42,685 nucleotides of DNA from an uncultured Bacilli bacterium (lineage in GTDB: Bacteria; Bacillota_I; Bacilli_A; RF39; UBA660): the NCBI GenBank assembly GCA_947632345.1, contig CANROW010000012.1, positions 1 through 42,685 of the forward strand. Direction: 5' to 3'. A program made the translations under genes and the position numbers. Below are positions 6,601-14,253 of the stretch, piece after piece. Each line of letters begins with the position of its first letter. The first letter of the stretch is position 1. The notes beneath the pieces were generated by a model that was not told the origin of the DNA, made no database searches, and saw nothing but the letters and a program-made list of their open reading frames with translations.

Positions 6601-7984
6601 ATTGTGTAATTTTTCTTAAGATTTCATTAAAAGTTTTACTATCATAGACGCCATTAAACTGTTCACTCTTTTGACCATAAGCATATATGGGAATTCTATC
6701 AGCTGTGTGGTATGTACTACTAAAATTAATTCCTGCTCGTTTAGCCATTACTTCTAAAACAGCAGTCTTTAATGCTTGGGTATCACCTAAAGTGATATTA
6801 TCATATGTCTGCTCAAAAGTATTTGTTTCGTCTGGTTGAATATTATAGTTGATATTTAAATAATCGAGCATTTCGGTATATGAAATATTATTATTTATCA
6901 TTTCTTGCGCATATGTGATTAAGTGTTCGTAACTATGCTTTTGTTCTTGTAACCTTTCTAGAAATAAAGAGTGATTTGTATTTTCGGTTCCTAAAGTCAA
7001 CCCACCTGTTTCGTGATCACCAGTAACGATTATAAGAGTTTCCTCTGGATGTTTTTTGGCAAACTCTAAAGCCACGTTAACTGCTGAATTCAATTCTTGA
7101 ACTTCGGAAATGACACTTCGAGCGTCATTGTTATGACCAGCCATATCAATCAATCCTGATTCAGCCATTATGAAGAAACCTTTATCGTTATCAAGCGCTT
7201 CAATTCCTTTTTCAACATAAGAAGCTAAATTGAATTCGGTTTTATCATCTAAAGCAATTGGTAAAAATCCTTCACTATTAGTAGTTGGGCTGATGATAAT
7301 ATTTTTTTTATTCTTATCAATATTGTTAAATAAATTTACATCATTGATGATGTTGTAGCCTTTCTCTTTAGCCTTTGTTTGCACATGCTCATCGTCCATT
7401 CCAAAGACTGTTCCTCCAGCAAAATAATCAAATCCACTGTTAAATAAGTCGTTTGCAATATCCTCATAGTTTAATCTACTACTGCTATTTGCATAGAAAG
7501 CAGCTGGCGTTGCGTGTGTTAAAGACATCGTTGTAATTATGCCAATTTTTTTGCCCTGTTTGTTTAATTCATAAGTAAGAGGTGTAATATCTTGACCTTT
7601 CATATCGACATTAACAGCACCATTATAGGTAAGAATACCAGTTGCTAAAGCAGTTGCTGATGCAGCGGAATCTGGTATGTAATTATCATTTGAATAGTTT
7701 TTGCGTAGTCCAATTGTTTTAAATTGTGTGAATGAAAGTAATTCTTGTTCATCAAATTTTTTATTTTGAATACTATTTTGATATATTTCAGTCAATTCAA
7801 CTTGAGCACTAGACATTCCGTCTCCAATGAAAAGAAAAATATATTTTGGGTTTTGATAGAGCTGCTTGCTACCTTGATTATTTTTAAATATGAAATATCC
7901 CATCGTACTTACTACAACTAAAACCAGACATAATAAAAAAGTAATAAGGATTTTTTCAACATTAATTTTTTTTGTATTATTCAT
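6599..7984 (-). CDS. phoA: Alkaline phosphatase, PhoA superfamily, membrane-anchored
   Basis: A 461-residue enzyme that releases phosphate from monoesters outside the cell. A single hydrophobic segment (~11-33, LITFLLCLVLVVVSTMGYFIF) without a lipobox suggests a signal anchor. All active-site blocks are present: metal Asp in IGDGMSS (D55), nucleophile Ser in PDSAASATALATG (S106), THATPA (~156-161), the E-x4-D-x3-H set in AESGLIDMAGHNN (E275, D280, H284), TGDHETGG (D323-H324), and the late His in YHTADR (H426). Length fits the family. It stands alone, divergent from an unknown gene across a 126-bp gap with a 22-bp palindrome. Phosphate-starvation control would be usual, but I cannot identify a Pho box. 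Confidence 0.92.
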   Translation of the reverse strand: MNNTKKINVEKILITFLLCLVLVVVSTMGYFIFKNNQGSKQLYQNPKYIFLFIGDGMSSAQVELTEIYQNSIQNKKFDEQELLSFTQFKTIGLRKNYSNDNYIPDSAASATALATGILTYNGAVNVDMKGQDITPLTYELNKQGKKIGIITTMSLTHATPAAFYANSSSRLNYEDIANDLFNSGFDYFAGGTVFGMDDEHVQTKAKEKGYNIINDVNLFNNIDKNKKNIIISPTTNSEGFLPIALDDKTEFNLASYVEKGIEALDNDKGFFIMAESGLIDMAGHNNDARSVISEVQELNSAVNVALEFAKKHPEETLIIVTGDHETGGLTLGTENTNHSLFLERLQEQKHSYEHLITYAQEMINNNISYTEMLDYLNINYNIQPDETNTFEQTYDNITLGDTQALKTAVLEVMAKRAGINFSSTYHTADRIPIYAYGQKSEQFNGVYDSKTFNEILRKITQ

Positions 7985-8023
7985 TTTTTCACTATCCTTC
8001 TATTATAATATTATATATTATTA

Positions 8024-8045
8024 TTTAATCTTTTAAAAGATTAAA
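8024..8045. promoter_or_regulatory. Perfect 22-bp palindrome between divergent genes (operator candidate)
   Basis: TTTAATCTTTT followed directly by its reverse complement AAAAGATTAAA. On the minus strand it sits just upstream of TATAAT-like boxes of phoA; on the plus strand it is upstream of TATAAT at 8084-8089. The symmetric form suits a dimeric regulator. It is not followed by a T run beyond the stem in either direction, so a terminator is less likely. Confidence 0.4.
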
Positions 8046-8110
8046 CATTCTATGAATAATGTCGTAAGTTTTTTGATTTATGATATAATAAAAGCAAATA
8101 GGAGGTCTTT

Positions 8111-9346
8111 ATGAAATTGAGAAGTTTATTAGATACTTATGATGTCATGAAAGTAGTCAATAAACAAGCAAATCTTGAGTTTTGTGATTTAATAGATAAT
8201 TTGATGACTCGGGAAGAAATTATTGAGGCTGATGAAGATGATTGTGTCAGAGTACTAAATTTGATTCAAGAGACATACAATCATTCTCAATATGGTGAAA
8301 GAGTACTTGAATATTTAAATAAATATAACGATTTAGATGCCAAAAAAATTATTTCTCAAATGGATATAGAAGCTTTTTCTTGTGCTAATCAAAGCCTATT
8401 TAAATGTTTGAATAGAGATGAATTTTTAGATAAATTATGTACTTCTGATGATTATCAAACCGTTTATGAGTTGATTAGAGAATATTATAAAGAAGAAAGT
8501 AATGGCAACCATGTCGGATTTGTGGCAGTATATCAAGGTTCAATTGAAAATACTTTTATAGAATATGTCGATCGCAAGAGAAAGGATCCCCAAAATGATC
8601 ATTTTGTTGAGAATATGTTGTGTGGAATATACGATATTGATGACGTATATGATTACGATGAAAATATGCTTGATGATAATATCGTCGAGAAATTATTGGC
8701 ATATGATTTAGATTTGGATTGGAACTATAGTAGCAAATCTGGTTGGGATTATACTTTAAGAGATTTATTGGCTGTTTCACTTTATAATCCCAAACTGGTG
8801 AAGATTTTTCTGGATAAAATTGCCGGAACGGGATATACAAAATTTTATGGTGAATTTGGCGAAGAATCAGTAGACTTATTCGATTTGAATGTCAAAGCTG
8901 GTAATTTTGAAAAAGCTCTAGAATTATTTCATGCTGATGAAGGATCATTCTTTAATTGTGGTAAGTCAAAGAGTGATCAAACACCCAAAGCTGTTGAATA
9001 TGGTCTTGACTTTGATGTTAGAGGGGATAAATTTCGTGTTCTATTAAATGAATTATATTATACAAATTCTGATATTCCACTAAAAACTAAGAAGCGCTTT
9101 TTAATGGAAGTTTTAGATTCAGCCCATCTTCAAGTTATTTATTTTAATACTTTAGGTTTGATGAAAGATATACTTGAAGACGATTTTGATAGATATGCTA
9201 AAGCTATAGATGAAAAGGTTAAGGCTGGAGAAATAATACCATATGATATGTGGGAAGATGAAATATTTGGTGGATATGTATCCCTAACAATTGAAGAGTA
9301 TATGGATCAAAGAGGAAAACCTAAAAGAAAAGAGTTCAATCATTAG
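8111..9346 (+). CDS. Acidic cytosolic protein, unknown, possibly helical-repeat
   Basis: 411 residues, no signal peptide, no membrane segment, rich in Asp and Glu. I recognise no family. Predicted to be mostly helical. The segment ~195-240 (ending LRDLLAVSLYNPKLVKIFLDKIAGTG) and the segment ~255-275 (LNVKAGNFEKALELFHADEG) look like helix-turn-helix repeats of the ankyrin or TPR kind without clean consensus. The C-terminal 30 residues are basic. Preceded by GGAGG and a -10 TATAAT (8084-8089). It is followed 89 bp later by a small PH-like protein with its own promoter. The reading frame is long, has normal codon use and is intact. Confidence 0.6.
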   Translation: MKLRSLLDTYDVMKVVNKQANLEFCDLIDNLMTREEIIEADEDDCVRVLNLIQETYNHSQYGERVLEYLNKYNDLDAKKIISQMDIEAFSCANQSLFKCLNRDEFLDKLCTSDDYQTVYELIREYYKEESNGNHVGFVAVYQGSIENTFIEYVDRKRKDPQNDHFVENMLCGIYDIDDVYDYDENMLDDNIVEKLLAYDLDLDWNYSSKSGWDYTLRDLLAVSLYNPKLVKIFLDKIAGTGYTKFYGEFGEESVDLFDLNVKAGNFEKALELFHADEGSFFNCGKSKSDQTPKAVEYGLDFDVRGDKFRVLLNELYYTNSDIPLKTKKRFLMEVLDSAHLQVIYFNTLGLMKDILEDDFDRYAKAIDEKVKAGEIIPYDMWEDEIFGGYVSLTIEEYMDQRGKPKRKEFNH

Positions 9347-9380
9347 AAGTTATATGATCTCTATAATTGAAAGTCAGATA

Positions 9381-9409
9381 TTGAAAAAAATGAATTGATG
9401 TAATATATT
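9381..9409 (+). promoter_or_regulatory. Promoter of the PH-like protein gene
   Basis: TTGAAA (9381-9386) and TATATT (9404-9409), 17 bp apart, in an 89-bp gap with no preceding terminator. Confidence 0.5.
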
Positions 9410-9435
9410 GTTGATTGATGAAAGGAAAATAGAAT

Positions 9436-9780
9436 ATGTATGAATTTGAAAAAATGCCAGGTGAAGAGATCGTTTTAATATCAAATGAATCTGTCTTAAA
9501 AATGGATGAAAAGGACAAAGGAATATCAACTATTTTAACTAACCAAAGATTACTACTATTAGATTATCCAAGCTCTGTTAATAATTATCAAGAGGCTTTG
9601 AAAAGTCGTGGAGCTAGTTATATTATGAGAAAAGAAGTTATTTTAGTGGCTGATTTACAAGATGTCGTTCGCATTGAGACAGATGAAAATTATGATAAAT
9701 ATGTAATGGCTAATACTAATTATTTCTATTTACGAGATGACCAGATTAGAGATACTTTCAACAAGCTTCAACAAAATTGA
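9436..9780 (+). CDS. Small bacterial PH-domain-like protein
   Basis: 114 residues. GEEIVLISNESVLK...GISTILTNQRLLLLDYP is the strand pattern and TNQRLL signature of bacterial PH/GRAM-like domains (E...G...TLTN.RL...D). The second half supplies the remaining strands (EVILVADLQDVVRIET) and a C-terminal helix (IRDTFNKLQQN). Such domains are small binding modules; ligand unknown. No membrane segment. It has its own promoter and a terminator downstream. Paired by position with the 411-residue unknown gene, but no common function can be shown. Confidence 0.6.
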   Translation: MYEFEKMPGEEIVLISNESVLKMDEKDKGISTILTNQRLLLLDYPSSVNNYQEALKSRGASYIMRKEVILVADLQDVVRIETDENYDKYVMANTNYFYLRDDQIRDTFNKLQQN

Positions 9781-9801
9781 TAAGAAAAATATAAGTTTAA
9801 A

Positions 9802-9838
9802 AAAATCAAATTAATTATATTTAATCTGATTTTTTTTA
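9802..9838. terminator. Terminator between PH-like gene and metallophosphoesterase
   Basis: An A-rich stem (AAATCA...ATTAA) pairs with TTTAAT...TGATTT, one bulge on each side, followed by T8 on the plus strand. The convergent gene begins its stop codon within it, so it may serve both directions. Confidence 0.6.
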
Positions 9839-10644
9839 TTGATAGGTTTTATCTCGATTACGACTAATTCTGGATTATTATTGATTCTAACAGGTATGAT
9901 ACTATTTCCAAGCCCGCGGCTTATAATCATTTTGGTCGCATCTGTGCTTTCAAATAATCCTTCAGTATATTCTGGAAACATTCCTTGATTTGGCGCTACT
10001 AAACCACCAATTATAGGAATTCTAAATTGTCCACCATGGGCGTGACCTGATAAAACTAGATCAATGTCGCGATTTGTATATTCTTCAAATAATTCGGGAC
10101 GATGTGATAACAGTAAAACGAAATTATCGCTATCATAGTCTAATTTGTCGAGTTCGTTTTTGACATTAATCATATTAGCGTCATCGATGCCATTTATACT
10201 TATCTCTGTATCATCAATCATAACGTTGACTGATTTATTATCTAAAACAATGACACCTAAATCTTCCATTCGCATTTTTAATTCTTGATATTCATCTATT
10301 GCCCAAGCTTCATGATTACCTGTTACATAGTAAATTGGGGCGATAGAGATAATATTTTCGATCAATTTTATTGCGACATCAACATCAGTATGGTTCGCAT
10401 CTATTAAATCACCCGTTATTGCGATGATATCCGGGTGACTTTTTTTGATTTTATTTATAAGTCTACCATTATTTTTACCAAAACTGGTGTTATGTAGATC
10501 AGAGATGTGCACGATTGTCAAATCTTGATTTACTTTTTTACTATATATAACGTATTTGGTAACTTCAATATAGCAATTGTTAAACCAGACAAAGACAATT
10601 ATTTGCAATAATAATATTGTTATTAAAATATATTTCTTTTTCAT
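9811..10644 (-). CDS. Membrane-anchored calcineurin-like metallophosphoesterase
   Basis: About 277 residues. I use the ATG whose first base is 10644 (MKKKYILITI) because GTGAGG lies six bases upstream; longer starts add seven residues at most. A signal anchor (residues ~4-22) is followed by an outward-facing metallophosphoesterase domain with the five family blocks: HISDLHNTSFG, ITGDLIDA, YYVTGNHEAW, LLSHRPE and LSGHAHGGQFRIP. The block IGGLVAPNQGMFPEYTEGLF matches the YkuE/YaeI-type subfamily; YaeI acts on UDP-2,3-diacylglucosamine-like substrates in vitro, so a lipid or nucleotide-sugar phosphodiester is possible. Stand-alone, opposite to uvrB. Confidence 0.85.
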   Translation of the reverse strand: MKKKYILITILLLQIIVFVWFNNCYIEVTKYVIYSKKVNQDLTIVHISDLHNTSFGKNNGRLINKIKKSHPDIIAITGDLIDANHTDVDVAIKLIENIISIAPIYYVTGNHEAWAIDEYQELKMRMEDLGVIVLDNKSVNVMIDDTEISINGIDDANMINVKNELDKLDYDSDNFVLLLSHRPELFEEYTNRDIDLVLSGHAHGGQFRIPIIGGLVAPNQGMFPEYTEGLFESTDATKMIISRGLGNSIIPVRINNNPELVVIEIKPINKKNQIKYN

Positions 10645-10783
10645 CATTAGCCTCACTAAAAACAATAATTTTCTTAAAAACCGATAGAGCTTTTTATTAA
10701 TTGATTATAATACATCTTTTACATAAAAAAAAGACTATTAGTATAACTAGGGGGGTAATGCTAAATAGAAATAAAAAAAACGT

Positions 10784-10811
10784 TGCCAAACATTTGTTTT
10801 AATCTTATAAT
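10784..10811 (+). promoter_or_regulatory. uvrB promoter
   Basis: TTGCCA (10784-10789) and TATAAT (10806-10811) with a 16-bp spacer. The LexA-like box lies across the -35 end and spacer. The leader to the start codon would be about 80 bases and no structure is obvious in it. Confidence 0.55.
10787..10800. promoter_or_regulatory. Candidate LexA/DinR (SOS) box
   Basis: CAAACATTTGTTTT keeps the AAC-N4-GTT core of the Gram-positive SOS box (consensus about CGAAC-N4-GTTCG) and has AAACA/TGTTT symmetry. Its place inside the uvrB promoter is where a repressor would block initiation. The outer bases depart from consensus. Confidence 0.45.
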
Positions 10812-10899
10812 GTATTTAGATTTTAATGGTAAAAATTGTAAGTTGTTAAAAAATGATATAAGTGGTAAAATATGTGTGAATTTTTAGGGAGATGGATAT

Positions 10900-12870
10900 A
10901 TGTTCGATTTGGTGTCAAAATTTAAACCTAGTGGTGATCAGCCAAAAGCGATAAAAGAGTTGGTTGATGGCATTAAAGCTGGTAAAAAAGAACAGGTTTT
11001 ATTAGGAGCAACAGGAACTGGTAAAACTTTTACAATTGCTAATGTCATTAAAGAAGTTAATAAACCAACCCTTGTATTAGCGCATAATAAGACGCTAGCC
11101 GGGCAACTTTATGGCGAATTAAAAGAGTTGTTTCCTAATAATCATGTGTGTTATTTCGTCTCTTACTACGATTATTATCAACCAGAAGCATATGTCCCTT
11201 CAACCGATACTTATATTGAAAAAGATTCATCGATCAATGATGAAATTGATGAACTTCGGCATTATGCCACAAGTGCATTAATATCTAGTAATGACGTCAT
11301 TGTCGTGGCTTCTGTGTCTTGTATTTATGGTATTGGAGAAGTTGATGAGTATCGTAATAAAATGCTAACTTTAAGTGTTGGAGAGAAAATTGATCGCGAT
11401 CAAGTTTTAAATAAATTAGTTGAGATGCTTTTTGAACGAAATGATTATGATTTTAAGAGAGGAACATTTAGAGTTCGTGGTGATGTTCTTGAAATCATTC
11501 CTGCTAGTGAGAGAACGAATGGTTATCGCATTGAGTTCTTTGGTGATGAGATCGATAGGATTAGTGAAATTGATACTTTAACGGGAGCTATTAAAGTTAA
11601 TAAAAAAACCATATCATTATTTCCAGCAAGCCACTTCGTCATCAGTGAGGATAAACTAGAAGCAGCAATAAAGCGTATTAATGAAGAGATGAAAGAACGC
11701 GTTGCTTTCTTCAAGAGTGAAAATAAGTTGATTGAAGCACAAAGAATTGAGCAGAGGACCAATTATGATATGGAAATGCTCAAAGAAACAGGATTTTGTA
11801 CAGGGATAGAAAATTATTCTCGACAAATGGCTGGACGAAAAGAAGGGGAAACACCAACGACATTGATGGATTTTTTCCCTAAGGATTTCTTATTAGTTGT
11901 CGATGAGTCGCACGTCACTCTTCCACAAGTTCGGGGAATGTATAATGGTGACCGCGCTCGGAAGTTAAATTTAGTTGAATATGGATTTAGACTCCCTAGT
12001 GCTCTTGATAACCGTCCTCTAAAATACGATGAATTTGAAAGTAAAATAAATCAAGCCATATATGTATCAGCTACACCTGGTGATTATGAACTTGAACACG
12101 TTCATAATCATTGCGTCGAACAAATCATAAGACCGACAGGATTATTGGATCCGCTTGTTGAAGTTCGTCCAACTGAAGGTCAAATAGATGATTTAGTTGG
12201 TGAGATTAGGGAACGCGTTCAGAAGAACGAAAGAGTTTTAATAACGACGTTGACGATTAGAATGGCTGAGGAATTATCCAATTATTTACAGGAAATTGAT
12301 ATAAAGGTTGCATATCTTCATACTGAAATTAAGACTCTTGAAAGAATGCGCATCATTCGTGATTTACGACTTGGTAAATATGATTGCGTCGTCGGTATCA
12401 ATTTGCTGCGTGAAGGAATTGATATTCCGGAAGTCAGTTTGATTGCCATCTTGGATGCTGATAAAGAGGGATTTTTACGAAGTGGTCGCAGTCTCATTCA
12501 AACGATGGGTAGATGTGCGCGTAATAGTAATGGACGTTGTATTATGTATGCTGATCATATCACTGATTCTATGGATTATGCGATGCGAGAGACAGCGCGT
12601 CGTCGTAGCATTCAGGAAGAATACAATCGAATTAATGGCATTGTGCCAACTACGATTAAAAAAGATATACGTGAATTGATATCCAATGTTGATGAAAATG
12701 ATAAAAAGAGTAGTAAAACAGCTAAGAAACAGACGAAACTTGAACGTGATAAGACGATTGAATCTATTGAAAGAGAGATGCGTGAAGCCGCTAAGAATCT
12801 CGACTTTGAACGAGCAATGGAGTTAAGGGATATCTTATTTGAAATGCAAGTCGAAGAAAGCGGCAAATAG
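10900..12870 (+). CDS. uvrB: Excinuclease ABC subunit B
   Basis: 656 residues, full length. UvrB receives damaged DNA from UvrA, checks it with its helicase-like motor and beta-hairpin, and recruits UvrC. Seen: Walker A GATGTGKT (~38-45), the beta-hairpin region [20 protein letters not shown] (~92-111), DEAD-like DESH ([16 protein letters not shown]), motif VI region QTMGRCARN, and a C-terminal UVR domain ([21 protein letters not shown]) that binds UvrC. Start follows a GGGAGA site. It is separated by only 11 bp from a radical SAM gene, and uvrA follows two genes later. No internal irregularity seen. Confidence 0.97.
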   Translation: MFDLVSKFKPSGDQPKAIKELVDGIKAGKKEQVLLGATGTGKTFTIANVIKEVNKPTLVLAHNKTLAGQLYGELKELFPNNHVCYFVSYYDYYQPEAYVPSTDTYIEKDSSINDEIDELRHYATSALISSNDVIVVASVSCIYGIGEVDEYRNKMLTLSVGEKIDRDQVLNKLVEMLFERNDYDFKRGTFRVRGDVLEIIPASERTNGYRIEFFGDEIDRISEIDTLTGAIKVNKKTISLFPASHFVISEDKLEAAIKRINEEMKERVAFFKSENKLIEAQRIEQRTNYDMEMLKETGFCTGIENYSRQMAGRKEGETPTTLMDFFPKDFLLVVDESHVTLPQVRGMYNGDRARKLNLVEYGFRLPSALDNRPLKYDEFESKINQAIYVSATPGDYELEHVHNHCVEQIIRPTGLLDPLVEVRPTEGQIDDLVGEIRERVQKNERVLITTLTIRMAEELSNYLQEIDIKVAYLHTEIKTLERMRIIRDLRLGKYDCVVGINLLREGIDIPEVSLIAILDADKEGFLRSGRSLIQTMGRCARNSNGRCIMYADHITDSMDYAMRETARRRSIQEEYNRINGIVPTTIKKDIRELISNVDENDKKSSKTAKKQTKLERDKTIESIEREMREAAKNLDFERAMELRDILFEMQVEESGK

Positions 12871-12881
12871 AAGGTTAGAGT

Positions 12882-13724
12882 ATGAAGAAATTTAAAAAGA
12901 TATATGTTGAAATTACCAATAGGTGTAATCTTTGCTGCTCTTTTTGTGGCAATACTGCAAGACCGATGAAAGAAATGAGTGTTGAGGAATTCCGTTTAGT
13001 CATTTCAAAAATTAAGCCATATACTGATTACATATATCTTCACGTCAAAGGTGAGCCATTACTTCACAGCCATTTAAAAGAAATTCTTGACGTCTGTCAT
13101 AAAAATGATATTTTCGTCAATATTACAACTAATGGGACCTTACTATTAAAGCAGGAACAGGTATTATTATCTAGTCCTTGTATTCGCCAAATAAATGTAT
13201 CCCTTCATTGTGAGCATAATGATGTCAATTATTTTGACAAGGTCTTTTGCGTGTGTCAGCGTTTGGCTCAAAAAATGTATGTCTCATACCGCCTTTGGAC
13301 GATGACGGATTCTAAATTGGATGAAAAATTGACAGACATTGTCAATAAAATAGCGACATTTTATAAATTATCCCCAGAAATTGTTGAAAAAATAGAAAAA
13401 AATAAGACTACGAAAATTTTTACTAACACTTTTGTGGATAAAGAAAATGAATTTATTTGGCCAAGTGATAATGTTTCTAGTGATAATGAAGGCTTTTGTC
13501 ACGCTTTATCCAAACAAATTGCCATTCTAGTAGATGGTACGATTGTACCTTGTTGCCTTGATGGTGAGGGTGAGATAAGCCTTGGTAATATTTTTTCTGA
13601 TGATTTAGAAGAAATATTTCAAAGTGAAAGATTTTTGGCGATGTTAAAGGGTTTTCGCAATAATAAATCAGTTGAGAAATTATGTCAGAGATGTAATTTT
13701 AAAAATAGATTCAATAATAAATGA
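12882..13724 (+). CDS. Radical SAM protein with SPASM-type C-terminal cluster
   Basis: 280 residues. The radical SAM motif C-x3-C-x2-C is RCNLCCSFC (C15, C19, C22), followed by the GGE-like KGEPLLH (~57-63) and NITTNGTLL (~86-94). The C-terminal part has a SPASM-like Cys set: C206 (GFCHALS), C224-C225 (VPCCLDGEG), C268 and C271 (LCQRCNF), with the usual LGNIFSDDLEEIF linker. These enzymes bind one SAM-cleaving and at least one auxiliary Fe-S cluster and often modify peptides, proteins or RNA. No peptide precursor is visible next to it. It sits 11 bp after uvrB, so it is cotranscribed. An insertion of charged residues (~160-200) is not recognised. Substrate unknown. Confidence 0.85.
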   Translation: MKKFKKIYVEITNRCNLCCSFCGNTARPMKEMSVEEFRLVISKIKPYTDYIYLHVKGEPLLHSHLKEILDVCHKNDIFVNITTNGTLLLKQEQVLLSSPCIRQINVSLHCEHNDVNYFDKVFCVCQRLAQKMYVSYRLWTMTDSKLDEKLTDIVNKIATFYKLSPEIVEKIEKNKTTKIFTNTFVDKENEFIWPSDNVSSDNEGFCHALSKQIAILVDGTIVPCCLDGEGEISLGNIFSDDLEEIFQSERFLAMLKGFRNNKSVEKLCQRCNFKNRFNNK

Positions 13725-13728
13725 CTTG

Positions 13729-13737
13729 TGTTATAAT
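13729..13737 (+). promoter_or_regulatory. Extended -10 promoter ahead of the DUF7666-like gene and uvrA
   Basis: TGTTATAAT at 13729-13737 (TGn plus perfect -10) in the short gap after the radical SAM gene; no good -35. It could give uvrA a transcript independent of uvrB. Confidence 0.4.
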
Positions 13738-13758
13738 AGCAAGAAAAAGGTGAAGTAA

Positions 13759-14253
13759 ATGTTATTTGGCTATAAGAGTTTTTTAAAAGGGTTAAAAGGA
13801 ATGAATAATTTCCAGTATGAGATTGGCAAGAGCTATACGACGACTGGACCAATTTTAGCTCGTTCTAATAAGGGGAATGGCTTTTTTATGTGTGAGGATT
13901 TGGAGGATACGCTAAGATATTATCCTGAATTACCAGTTGAAGATCCAGAAATCTGTCTAGTGCGAGGGAGTGGTCAATTTGATGTCGATTATGACGCTTA
14001 TTACGATTACACTTCGTTTGCTTTTGAACGGATTGATATCCTTAAATTACTTACTAGAGAAGATATTATAGCTTATGGCATAGAGCTTACTGATCATCGG
14101 CTCATTAAATTTATTTCAACCTTAAAGCTTCGGGAAGATGAATTAAAATTATTTGAAGAAAAGTTTTCTAGTAATAATGATGTTATGAAGACACTAGAAT
14201 GTTGTCAAAAACAAAAAAAGAAAGTTTTAAAGAATGAGGGAAGTAAGATATGA
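13759..14253 (+). CDS. DUF7666-like protein of unknown function
   Basis: 164 residues, soluble. The opening [30 protein letters not shown], then [18 protein letters not shown], resembles the YK.F...L...FQYEVGK.Y....GFHFCE.....YY pattern of DUF7666 proteins, which are common in phages and plasmids. The C-terminal third is helical and charged and ends in a Lys-rich stretch. No catalytic motif can be named. The stop codon overlaps the uvrA start in ATGA, so its translation is coupled to uvrA; it is part of the repair gene cluster by position. AGGTGA precedes the ATG. Whether it acts in repair or is a passenger cannot be told. Confidence 0.6.
   Translation: MLFGYKSFLKGLKGMNNFQYEIGKSYTTTGPILARSNKGNGFFMCEDLEDTLRYYPELPVEDPEICLVRGSGQFDVDYDAYYDYTSFAFERIDILKLLTREDIIAYGIELTDHRLIKFISTLKLREDELKLFEEKFSSNNDVMKTLECCQKQKKKVLKNEGSKI

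Noticed and set aside
10758..10802. 14-codon ORF after a G6 run upstream of uvrB
   Set aside because: AGGGGGG is only two bases from the ATG, and the ORF ends before the predicted uvrB transcript start. A leader peptide cannot be excluded but nothing supports it.
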